From CAWBVG01 sp963792175 (GTDB taxonomy: Bacteria; Acidobacteriota; Vicinamibacteria; Vicinamibacterales; CAVVIG01), in the NCBI GenBank assembly GCA_963792175.1, contig CAWBVG010000011.1, positions 46,127 through 110,126 of the forward strand: a DNA stretch of 64,000 nt, in the 5' to 3' direction. How positions within the stretch are numbered: position 1 is the stretch's first letter; the number at the start of each line of letters is the position of its first letter. Below, in pieces: positions 31,699-40,767 of this stretch. Both the position numbers and the translations under genes were made by a program. The notes under the pieces were generated by a model. That model made no database searches and was not told where the DNA came from. It saw only the letters and a program-made list of their open reading frames with translations.

Positions 31699-31728
31699 CG
31701 CCCGCCGGTGGGTGAACACCGGCGGGCG
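31699..31728 (+). promoter_or_regulatory. Strong 12-bp GC hairpin in the receptor leader
   Basis: CGCCCGCCGGTG-GGTGAA-CACCGGCGGGCG is a perfect 12-bp stem with a 6-base loop, 109 bases before the receptor ATG and directly after the Fur-like site. No T tract follows. It may stabilise or attenuate the transcript. Confidence 0.55.
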
Positions 31729-31837
31729 ATATCGAACGCTGGTCCGGACAGACCTGTCAATCGCTCACGCGCCTGACGCATTCGACGCCCCATTCTAGGG
31801 AGCGGCGTGCCGCGGCGCAACCGCTAGGAGTGCGCCG

Positions 31838-34177
31838 ATGCGTCGCGCCGCAGGCTTCGTCTCCCTCGCCGTCTGGTTGGCCGTGGTGAACCACGCGCCG
31901 GTCTTCGCCCAAACCGCCGCCCCGGAATTCACACTGCAGGGGCATATCCTCGACGCCATGCGCGCGCCGATTGCCGGCGCCCGCGTGACGGCGGTGCCTG
32001 ACGGGCAGACGTCCGCCTCCTCGACGACGACCGATCACGCCGGCGGCTTCACGCTGAAGCTGCCGCGCGGCGGTTACACCGTCACCGCCGTCGCGGACGG
32101 ATTCGTCGAGCAGTCCTTTCGCATCGACGCGCGGCCGGACGGCAGCGTGTCGCGCGAGCTCGTGCTGGCAGTCGCCGGCGTGCGCGAAGCGATCACGGTC
32201 AGCGCGCCGGTCACCGGCTATCAGGTGCCGATCATCAGCAGCGCCACCAGGACTCCCACGCCGCTGCGCGACGTGCCGCAGGCGGTCACGGTCGTGACGC
32301 AGGAATTGATCAGGGATCAGCTGATGATGAGCATCGGCGACGTGGTCCGTTACGTGCCAGGCATGACCTCCCACCAGGGGGAGAACAATCGCGACCAGAT
32401 TATCGTGCGCGGCAACAGCTCGTCCGCTGACTTCTTCGTCAACGGGGTGCGCGACGACGTGCAGTACTACCGCGACATCTACAACGTCGATCGCGTCGAG
32501 GCGCTCAAGGGGCCTAACGCGATGATCTTCGGCCGCGGCGGGGCGGGTGGCGTCGTCAATCGCGTGATGAAGCAGGCGGAATTCCAGCCCGTCCGCGAGG
32601 TCTTCCTGCAGGGCGGGATGTTCGGCAATCGTCGGTTCAGCGCGGACATCGACCAGCCGCTGGGGGGCAACAGTGGCGTTCCGCCTGAACGGCATGTTCG
32701 AGGACTCCGACAGCTTCCGCGATGGCGTGGGCCTGACGCGATATGGCGTCACGCCGACGGTGACGATTGCGCCGAGCGCCCGAACGACGATCGCACTGCG
32801 TTACGAACATCTTCACGACACGCGCGTCGCGGATCGCGGGATTCCCTCATTTCAAGGGCTGCCGGTTGATGTCGACGGCGGTCTGTTCTACGGCAATCCA
32901 GACGCGAGCCAGGTGCGAGCTGGCGTGGATCTCGGGTCGGCGACGATCGAGCACCGCGCCGGCCGCGTCACGATTCGCAACCAGACGCTGTTCGGCGACT
33001 ACGATCGCTTCTACCAGAACTTCGTGCCTGGGGCGGTGACCGCCGATGGCCGCCAGGTCTCGCTGTCGGTCTACAACAATGAGACAGCGCGGCGGAATCT
33101 CTTCAACCAGACAGACGCGACCTACGTGACGGCGACTGGATCGGTCCGTCACACGCTGCTGGCCGGCGCCGAGGTTGGCCGTCAGCTGACCGACAACTTT
33201 CGCAATACCGGCTTCTTCAACAATACCGCCACGGCGCTGCTGGTGCCGTTCGCGGCGCCGACCATCGCCACGCCGGTGACATTCCGCCAGAACGCCACCG
33301 ACGCCGACAATCATCTGCGGACGATCGTCGCGGCCGCCTACGTCCAGGATCAGGTCGAATTGTCCTCGCATGTCCAGGTCGTCGGGGGGCTGCGCTTCGA
33401 CCACTTCGATCTGCAGTATCACAACAATCGCAACGGCGACACGCTGACCCGTCCCGACAATCTGGTCTCGCCGCGCGCGGGCGTTGTCGTGAAGCCGGTG
33501 CCGGCGATGTCGCTCTACAGCAGCTACAGCGTCTCGTACTTGCCGAGCTCTGGCGATCAGTTCTCCTCCCTGACGACGATCACGCAGCAGGTCGAGCCCG
33601 AGAAGTTCCAGAACTACGAGGTGGGTGCGAAGTGGGACGTTGTCCCCGCGCTGTCGCTGACGACCGCGGTCTATCGGTTGAACCGTACCAACACGCGTTC
33701 AACCGATCCCAACGATCCGACCCGCATCGTCCAGACCGGCAGTCAGCGGACGAATGGTTACGAGCTCGGTCTCAACGGGCGGCTCACGCCCGAGTGGAGT
33801 ATCGCCGGCGGCTACGCGTATCAGGATGCATTCGTGACCCGGGCGACGACCGCGGCGCAGCCCGGCGCCCAGGTGGGCCAGGTGCCGCACCATACGCTCT
33901 CGCTCTGGAATCACTATCGATTCCATCCGCGCGTCGGGGCCGGCCTCGGCGTGCTCTATCGGTCCGACATGTTCGCGGCGATCGACAACACCGTCACGCT
34001 GCCCGGCTATGCGCGCGCGGACGCGGCGGCGTTTTTCACGCTCACGAAACAAGTCCGCCTTCAGGCGAACGTGGAAAACGTCTTCGACAAGCGTTATTAC
34101 GTCAATGCCGACAGCAACACGAACATCTCCCGGGATTTCCGCGGACCGTCCGGGTGGGACTGACCGTGGCGTTCTGA
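31838..34177 (+). CDS. TonB-dependent siderophore receptor with N-terminal carboxypeptidase-regulatory domain (two frameshifts)
   Basis: About 779 codons. A signal peptide (MRRAAGFVSLAVWLAV...VFAQ) is followed by a CarboxypepD_reg-like domain (about 30-115) and a plug domain typical of siderophore receptors (DVPQAVTVVTQELIRDQ, VRYVPGMTSHQGENNRDQII, VDRVEALKGPNAMIFGRGGA). A 22-strand type barrel follows. Frames change near 32672 (one extra base, restoring NVAFRLNGMFEDSD) and near 34130 (one C missing from a C run), so the true C-terminus is RTVRVGLTVAF with the terminal Phe needed for outer-membrane insertion. The Fur-like box upstream supports iron regulation. Confidence 0.9.
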
Positions 34178-34180
34178 TCG

Positions 34181-34961
34181 TCAGAACAATCGGAACGTGA
34201 TCCCGACTCGCGCCGCATAGCCGGTACGCTTCGCGGTCGGTGGCAGATCGCGAAGCGCGCTGCTCGCGCGACCGGTGTCGGAGGGATGGAAGGCCGGTCC
34301 GCCGGTTGCATTGAGCTGCCACGACCGGCTGGCTGGCGCGATGTGCAGGGACGGTCCGACGAGCAGGCGGGCGCCGCCTTCCGCTTCGTTGGGATCCCAG
34401 AAGCCCTCGAGGTCTTCAGCCACGCCTTCGACGCCGAGCGCGACGGCGGGCGTCAGCTTGCGCGCCCAGCCGAAGGTCGTGATGAGATCGACGGCGTCGC
34501 GATCGGACGCGAGCGGCTTTTGAAACACCAGGTTGCCGTGCAGTCGCCAGTCCGTCGGATTCGCGGCCGGCCACGATGTGGCCAAGCAGCACGTCGACGC
34601 CGGCTGCCTCATGCAGGACGCCTCCGCCGGCTGCGACGTTGAAGGAGGCGGAGCCTGGTTCGAACACGGACACGAGCACCTCGCCCGCCTGCGAGCTCTG
34701 ATACGAGCTGCCCGCCAAGAGCATGCCGACGCGCCCGAGCAGCGTGAACCGGCCGCGCGTGGCATGAATACCCACGCGCTGCTCCGGCTGGTTTCCAGTG
34801 TCGCTTTGAAACGCGCGCTCGCCAGCGCCGACGTCGTAGTCGATGCGCATAAACGCCTTCGACGGGTCCGTGGTCATCGTGGTGACCGTGAACAGAAAGG
34901 GTCGATCCTGGGCCACGACGATCGTGGCAGAGAGGAACACCCAGCAGCCTGCACCCAGCAA
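34181..34961 (-). CDS. Exported hypothetical protein, probable outer-membrane beta-barrel (one frameshift)
   Basis: About 259 codons. A hydrophobic export signal (LLGAGCWVFLSATIVVAQ) is followed by beta-rich sequence (FLFTVTTMTTDPSKAFMRID, GIHATRGRFTLLGRVGMLLA). After a frame change near 34585 it continues DWRLHGNLVFQKPLASDRDA, ARLLVGPSLHIAPASRSWQL and ends GITFRLF, an outer-membrane-type C-terminal Phe. No ATG is available; TTG 34961 is the best start seen. No family name recognised. It converges with the siderophore receptor gene. Confidence 0.6.
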
Positions 34962-34968
34962 CCCGCAG
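34938..34968. repeat. CACCCAGCAnCC word repeat
   Basis: CACCCAGCAGCC-TG-CACCCAGCAACC: two near-identical 12-mers overlapping the probable start of the minus-strand exported protein. A short member of the iterated-word class. Confidence 0.5.
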
Positions 34969-34996
34969 CTTAATGGGCACCACTCAGCACCTGTTC

Positions 34997-36247
34997 TTAA
35001 CCGCGCATCTGCGCGATCAGCATGGCAATGGTCAGCCCGATCATGACGACCACCGTAAACCATGACGCGATGTTATACCCGCGTGAATTCGTGTACCCGC
35101 CCATCAGTTCCTTGTCGTTGACGAGCAGCAGCACGAAGATCAGCACGAACGGCAGCAGCACGCCGTTGGCGACCTGCGACAGCACCATCACCCTGAACAG
35201 CGGAAATCGCGGAATCAGGATGACGCCGGCGCCGAAGACGATCAGGGCCGTATACAGCCAGTAAAACGCCGGCGCTTCCTCGAACCGCTTGTCGAGTCCC
35301 GACTCGAGTCCCAGCCCCTCGCACACGGCATACGCCGTCGAGATCGGCAGGATGCACGCCGCAAACAGCGAGGCATTGAACAGGCCCGCGGCAAACAGCA
35401 GGTAGGCGTACTCGCCCGCCAGCGGCCGCAACGCCTCCGCGGCCTGGGAACCGGTCTCGATGTTGAACTTGCCAACCGAGTGCAGCGTTGCCGCGCAGGC
35501 GACCACGATGAACCACGCGACGACGGCGGCAAACAGGCACCCGATGATGACGTCCAGCCGCGACGCTTTGTACTGCCGCGCGGTCACACCCTTCTCGACG
35601 ATCGATGCCTGCAGATAGAACTGCATCCACGGCGCGATGGTCGTCCCGGCGAGCCCGACGATCAGCGACAGATAGCCGTAGTTGCGGAAGCCGATGCTCT
35701 CGGGCCGCGTGACCGTCGACAACGCCGCCGCTTTCCAGTCGGGATGCGCGAGGACGCCCGACGCGATATAGCAGACGTAAAACGCCGATGCCGAGAGGAA
35801 GATCTTTTCGACGCTGCTGTAGGTGCCGTGCACCACCAGCGCCCACACCGCGAACGCCGCCACCGGGACCACGATGTATTTCGAGATGCCGAACAGCTCG
35901 AAGCTGCTCGCGACGCCAGCGAATTCGCTGACCACGTTGCCGAAATTCGTGACGATCAGCGCGATCATCAGCAGGAAGGTGACGCGGAGTCCGAATTCCT
36001 CGCGGATGAGGTCGCTCAGCCCCTTGCCCGTCACCGCTCCCATGCGCGACGACATCTCCTGGACGACCACCAGCGCGATCGTGATCGGAATCATCGTCCA
36101 CAGCAGCGAGTAGCCGAACTGTGCGCCGGCCACCGAGTAGGTGGCGATGCCGCCGGCGTCGTTGTCGACGTTCGCCGTGATGAACCCGGGACCGACGACG
36201 GCCAGCACGAGCGCGATGCGAGTGCGCCAGCTCCTGAAAAAGGACAT
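34997..36247 (-). CDS. Nramp-related divalent metal transporter
   Basis: 416 residues, about eleven predicted helices. TM1 contains GPGFITANVDNDAGGIATYS instead of the classical DPGN stretch. TM6 reads GLAGTTIAPWMQFYLQAS, where true Nramp proteins have MPH; the metal-selecting Met is replaced by Ala and the His by Trp. Such Met-to-Ala changes are known in Nramp-related magnesium/manganese transporters, so Mg2+ or Mn2+ uptake is more likely than Fe2+. It starts nine bases after the stop of the MgtE-N/CBS gene, an operon and probably a functional pair. Confidence 0.85.
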   Translation of the reverse strand: MSFFRSWRTRIALVLAVVGPGFITANVDNDAGGIATYSVAGAQFGYSLLWTMIPITIALVVVQEMSSRMGAVTGKGLSDLIREEFGLRVTFLLMIALIVTNFGNVVSEFAGVASSFELFGISKYIVVPVAAFAVWALVVHGTYSSVEKIFLSASAFYVCYIASGVLAHPDWKAAALSTVTRPESIGFRNYGYLSLIVGLAGTTIAPWMQFYLQASIVEKGVTARQYKASRLDVIIGCLFAAVVAWFIVVACAATLHSVGKFNIETGSQAAEALRPLAGEYAYLLFAAGLFNASLFAACILPISTAYAVCEGLGLESGLDKRFEEAPAFYWLYTALIVFGAGVILIPRFPLFRVMVLSQVANGVLLPFVLIFVLLLVNDKELMGGYTNSRGYNIASWFTVVVMIGLTIAMLIAQMRG

Positions 36248-36256
36248 GGCGGGCCG

Positions 36257-37495
36257 TCAGTGGCGATGCCGCAGCATCGCGATCACGTCGTCAGCCGTGA
36301 TGATGCCGGCCAGCCGGCCGTGCTCGTCGACGACCGCGAGCGTGACGAGGTTGTACTTGTCGAAGAGCGCGGCGACCTCGTCCTGAGGCGTATCCGGCGC
36401 GCACCCGACGTACGGTTCGCTCAACTCTGACAGCTGGATAGCCGGCGACGAGATGGCAATCTTGACGAGCGGGACGCAGCCGGCGAGCCGGCCGCCGGCG
36501 CCGAACAGGTAGATCGTGGCCAGCGCCTCGCGGCTGCCGTCGAATCGCTTCAACGCCTCGATCGCATCGTCGACGACCGCGGTCTCGGGCACGGCGATGA
36601 ACTCCGTCGTCATCCGGCCGGCCGCGGTGTTCTCCTTGAACTCGAGCAGCTGCCTGACTTCCTGCCGCTCCTCGGGTTCCATCTCCTTGAGAATTTCGCC
36701 CGAGTGTTCTTCCCGCAGCTCGCCGAGGAGATCGGCCGCCGCGTCCGGATCCATCTCCTCGACGATGTCGGCGACGCGGTCTTTGTCGAGCGATTCGACG
36801 ATTGACACCTGGATGTCCGGATCGATCTCCTCGAGCGTTTCGGCGGCGACTTCCTCGTCGATCGTCTCGAAGACCGCTTCGCGTTCCGCCGGCGCCAAAT
36901 CCTCGACGATGTCGGCGATGTCGGCGGGGTGCAGCTTGGCCAGCCCTTCGTACGCGATCTTCAGCTTCACGCGGCGCGCCGGATCGGTTTCGAGAAGGTC
37001 GACGTACTGCCACGGAATCACCCGCGGCGGAATGCGAACCAGCAGGGCGCGCAGCGTGAACGACGGAACGACGCCCTTCGACAGCCGCCGAATGGCGCCG
37101 CGGGCGCCCACGTCGACCGAAACCACATTCAGCAGCAGGTGGTTGTTGACCGGCGTCGATTCCAGCTCCACGTCGTTGACGCGGACCACCTTGCGGCCGT
37201 GCACGTCGATGATCTGCTGGTCGAGGAGGTCGCGCTTGAGGAGCAGTAAACCGTCCGAGGCCGTATACGGCTCCCAGTCGATCGCGTCGGTCGAGGCGCG
37301 CACGGTCGCGCCGGCTGATTTCAGAGAGCCGGGCGGAAGGACGCGTTCGCCCGCGGATGTTCTGACGATCAGGTACGCGACGCGGGTCGGGTGGTCCAGC
37401 GGGACGATCGCCAGCTCGCGCACCCGTCCCCGCACGGCGCCGGAGGCATCGCGCACGGTGGCGCCGAGCAGTTCGGACAGGGCGACGAGTGACAT
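36257..37495 (-). CDS. MgtE N-domain/CBS-pair cytosolic protein with PRC-barrel N-terminus
   Basis: 412 residues, soluble. PRC-barrel-like regions at about 1-80 and 85-160 are followed by the superhelical MgtE intracellular N domain (about 175-275, with repeats like LHPADIADIVEDLAPAER and MDPDAAADLLGELREE) and two CBS domains (about 285-410, GRMTTEFIAVPETAVVDDAI and GIITADDVIAMLR). The MgtE channel part is absent. In MgtE these domains bind Mg2+ and gate the pore. Here they are encoded next to an Nramp-related transporter and probably sense Mg2+/Mn2+ for it. Confidence 0.85.
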   Translation of the reverse strand: MSLVALSELLGATVRDASGAVRGRVRELAIVPLDHPTRVAYLIVRTSAGERVLPPGSLKSAGATVRASTDAIDWEPYTASDGLLLLKRDLLDQQIIDVHGRKVVRVNDVELESTPVNNHLLLNVVSVDVGARGAIRRLSKGVVPSFTLRALLVRIPPRVIPWQYVDLLETDPARRVKLKIAYEGLAKLHPADIADIVEDLAPAEREAVFETIDEEVAAETLEEIDPDIQVSIVESLDKDRVADIVEEMDPDAAADLLGELREEHSGEILKEMEPEERQEVRQLLEFKENTAAGRMTTEFIAVPETAVVDDAIEALKRFDGSREALATIYLFGAGGRLAGCVPLVKIAISSPAIQLSELSEPYVGCAPDTPQDEVAALFDKYNLVTLAVVDEHGRLAGIITADDVIAMLRHRH

Positions 37496-37546
37496 GGGTC
37501 CCCGAGCAGGGCCATCGCGTTTTCCGGCTCTATTGTAGCCCGAGGC

Positions 37547-37632
37547 CGCTCGGCTGAAGCCTCGCGCTCGATGCGAATCGCGCGCGGCCGTTCGTGCAGG
37601 AATGGGTGGAGCGCGCCGGCTTCAGCCGAGCG
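37547..37632. repeat. 15-bp perfect inverted repeat with GGCTGAAGCC core
   Basis: CGCTCGGCTGAAGCC at 37547-37561 and its exact reverse complement at 37618-37632, 56 bases apart. The core GGCTGAAGCC/GGCTTCAGCC also occurs in the hairpin at 23704-23722. The pair lies between the start of the MgtE-N gene and the end of the next minus-strand gene, so it could end transcription of the upstream gene. Confidence 0.7.
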
Positions 37633-38905
37633 TCAATGGACGTGCGCAGTGACGACGCCGCCCGGACGCCATCTAAGGAACACGTGATAGGACCGCGAGC
37701 CGCCGTAGTACACGATCAGATCCTGCGACGTGTGGTAAACGGTGACGTCGCCGCCGATCCCGAATCGTGTCGTCTTCGGAATCGGCAGATCGTGGAGGTA
37801 GCCGAGCGTGAGCGCGGCGATGTCCGAGTACGCGTGCGGGTGAGTGAAGCCTTTCGGGTGGGAGATCAGTCCGAAGAGATGTTTCTTGGCCACTTCGCCG
37901 CGCCCGTAGAACGTCGACGCTCTGGCCGCTCGCAGGTCCCACTCCAGCAGATAGCCGTCCTCGACGTTCTGAAATCCATTGAACTCGCGGTTTTCACCCC
38001 ATGCCGCAGTCGCGTTGAACGGGCGCGATCCGAGGCTGGCCATCGAACGCGATCGACGCCGTCAGCCGGGTGATGTCGAACGGATCGAACCACTCCGGCT
38101 CGTGCAGCAGTCCTCCAGACACCTGCGCGGACCACGGACCGCGATGCCAGCCGATGCGCGCCGACCAGGAATCGAGCGCCGGTTTCTCGATGTTGAAGCG
38201 GTTTTCATCCGGCTCGGCGCCGCGAAACACTGAACCCTCGAACGTCAACGGCCCCGCGGTCACGCCGGCGCGCAGCACACCGGGCGTGATGTGCGTCGAG
38301 TCGAGGTCGTGGTGGGTCAGCGGCACCTGGGGGTTGCTGCGTGCTGATTCGCGGTGCATGAACGGCGTGGGTCCCAGCGCCGGAGAGCCGACGAGATCCG
38401 CGCCGAAAAAATACACGAGCCGACCGACAGGGATTTGGTACGTCGCCCCGAGCCCCATCAAGAGATCGTGCGGATGCTGATAGTTCACGAGCGGAATCTG
38501 ATCGAAGCTTTCGCCGGTCTGATAGAGCTGAGGCGTGCCGCCAACCGGCGGCAGTCGATAGTCTCCCGAGTAAACGAGCCGTCCGACCGTCCAGGGCTCG
38601 AGCGAAACCATCGCGTTGACGACCAGGCGTCCCCGACCGACACGGCGCGAGCCGTTGAGCATCGCCCAATTCTGCGAGTCCCACGACGCGAAGTCGGCGA
38701 AGCGTCGCTGCTGGTAGTTGTAGCCGAAGAACGCATTGGCGTCGGTCACCCATATCCAGCTCTGCTCGGTCTTCGGCGGGCCCGGGTCTGCCGCCGGGTG
38801 CTGGTGCTCCTGCGCGGACGCGGTGCCCCCAGACACACCGAGACAAACGACGATGCTTACGAAAAATTGGATTGCAAGATTCCGCACGGGGATGGTTTCC
38901 ATCAT
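37633..38905 (-). CDS. Exported hypothetical outer-membrane protein (one frameshift)
   Basis: About 423 codons. The signal peptide is METIPVRNLAIQFFVSIVVC...ASAQ and the mature part opens EHQHPAADPGPP, a His-rich start. It is rich in aromatic beta-strand sequence (WVTDANAFFGYNYQQRRFAD, GRLVYFFGADLVGSPALGPT, HHDLDSTHITPGVLRAGVTA). The last about 130 residues (SLGSRPFNATAAWGENREFN onward) are in another frame from about 38040. It is divergent from the Cys-rich protein at 38939, the two starts being 33 bases apart. A role in metal (copper) handling is only suggested by this neighbourhood. Confidence 0.65.
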
Positions 38906-38938
38906 ACCGGCGAATCGCCATGGTAAGCTGACGTGTCC

Positions 38939-39319
38939 ATGTCCTTCGCCCGCCGGCATCTTGCGTGGATGGTTTGCGGCTGGCTGGTGTGCCAGGTAGC
39001 GAGTATTGCCGCCGCGCCGCTCGCGTTCTGTTGCAAGGATGTGCCCGCCGCGGATCCCAACGACAAGTGCTGTCCCGGGATGCTGCCCGGGCAGATTTGT
39101 CCGATGCACCACACCAGAGAAGGTGTGAAGACGTGCAAGATGCGTAACGCCTGCGCGCGGTCGGATGCGGCCCTGATCGGGCTGGCTGGCGGCCTCGCCA
39201 CGCTTTCGCAACCGACGACGGCGGTAAACATTTTCGATTCCGGTACGACGGTTCCGCAGATCGCGCCGTCCGCCATCCTCCGCGCGCACGTCCCCGAATC
39301 TCCACCGCCTCGCGCGTAA
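38939..39319 (+). CDS. Exported Cys/Met/His-rich small protein
   Basis: About 126 residues. The N-terminus MSFARRHLAWMVCGWLVCQV...AA is a signal peptide. The mature part is metal-ligand-rich: FCCKDVPAADPNDKCCPGM followed by LPGQICPMHHTREGVKTCKM, with paired Cys, CPMHH and CKM. No family recognised. The ligand set suggests binding of copper or another soft metal in the periplasm. It sits between two other exported proteins, the next gene also carrying a CYCC cluster. An alternative start is GTG 38933. Confidence 0.6.
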   Translation: MSFARRHLAWMVCGWLVCQVASIAAAPLAFCCKDVPAADPNDKCCPGMLPGQICPMHHTREGVKTCKMRNACARSDAALIGLAGGLATLSQPTTAVNIFDSGTTVPQIAPSAILRAHVPESPPPRA

Positions 39320-39420
39320 CTCCGACCGACGACGTTTGATCGCGGAGCTCGTAAAGGCCGCAGAGACGAACTGTTGCTCTGCGCCAGGGCTCCTGGCGGT
39401 TCCTGTCTTTCGGAGGTGTT

Positions 39421-40767
39421 ATGCGATCGTTTGGGTGGTCGCCGTCGATTTGGCCGGCGGCCTTGTGTCTATTGCTTTCGACGATCCCCGGCCACGCGGC
39501 GCCGCCGGCGACGCTCGGCGCTCCCGGCCGGACGAACGCCACGCCGTCAATCGCGGCGGACGGAGCGTTCGTCGCGGTGGCCTGGGGCGGCGCGGAGCCG
39601 GACGGAACAACCGACGTGTTTCTGGCCGTCAGCCGTGATGCCGGCCGCACATTCGTCGCGCCGCGGCGCGTCAACGACACCATCGGCGATGCGCGTCTGA
39701 ACGGCGAGCAACCGCCGCAGGTCGCGCTGGTGCATCGCCCGAGCGCCGATCCTGTCATCGTCGTTGTCTGGACGACGAAGGGGAAGAACGGTACCACGCT
39801 GCGGCAGTCGCGATCCGACGACGGGGGAAAGACGTTCAGCGCCGCCGCGACTGTTCCGGGCACTGACGCGCCCGGGAATCGCGGTTGGGAAGCGATCGCG
39901 GTCGGGCCTGACGGCCGCGTCGACGTCATCTGGCTCGATCACCGCGAGCTCGCCAGCGATACGGCGATGGCCTCCTCGCATCACGATCACACCCAGCGCG
40001 CCGCGGCCGATAAGGCTCGATCACCTGACTCGAAGCCTGACGGCGTCGCGATGGCACAGAAGTCGAAGCTGTACTTCGCCTCGCTCGATGGAACCGCCGC
40101 CCCGCGCGCGGTGACCGGCGGCGTCTGCTACTGCTGCAAGACCGCGCTCGTGAGTGCCGCCGGCGGATCGGTATACGCCGCCTGGCGTCACGTGTATCCC
40201 GGCAACCTCCGCGACATGGCGTTCACGATGTCGCGAGACGGCGGACGCAGTTTTGTCCCGCCCATCCGTGTCAGCGAGGACCACTGGGTACTCGAAGGCT
40301 GTCCCGACGACGGACCCGCGATGGCCGTAGACGCCGGTGGCCGGATCCATCTCGTGTGGCCAACGCTGGTCAAAGAGTCGGGCGCGCCGGGTGCGGAGCC
40401 GGCTGAGACCATCGCGCTGTTCTACGCGATGTCCAGCGACGGACGCACCTTTTCGAAAAGGCAGCCGATTCCGACGGAGGGCCTGCCGCATCACCCGCGG
40501 ATCGTCACAAGCGCCGACGGAACGCTGACGGTGGTGTGGGACGAGCTCGCGAAGGGGTCGAGGCGCGTGGCCTTTGCGCGTGCGAGAGCGGCCGCCAACG
40601 GTGTTCCGGGCTTCCGGCGCCAGACTGCTGACGTCACGAAGGCCCTGCCGTCTATCCGGTCGTGGCGACTGCCGGCGCCGACGTGATCGTCGCCTGGACC
40701 AGTGGCACGTCCGCGGCTGCGTCCATTCGGGTTGACCGGATTTCGGGTTCAGGAGAGCGCCCGATGA
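39421..40767 (+). CDS. Exported sialidase-like beta-propeller protein with BNR/Asp-box repeats (frameshifted end)
   Basis: About 440 codons. Excellent ribosome site (CGGAGGTGTTATG). A signal peptide is followed by a propeller with Asp-box motifs SRDAGRTF, SDDGGKTF, SRDGGRSF and SSDGRTF. A CYCC cluster (GGVCYCCKTALVS) is embedded, unusual for plain sialidases and possibly metal-binding. The last part changes frame near 40655 (continuing ATAGADVIVAWTSGTSAAAS) and probably stops at the TGA overlapping the next ATG (40764). Enzymatic sialidase activity is not implied; many such proteins only share the fold. Confidence 0.72.

Noticed and set aside
36257..37495. Full MgtE magnesium channel
   Set aside because: No transmembrane segment follows the CBS domains; the protein ends after the second CBS domain.
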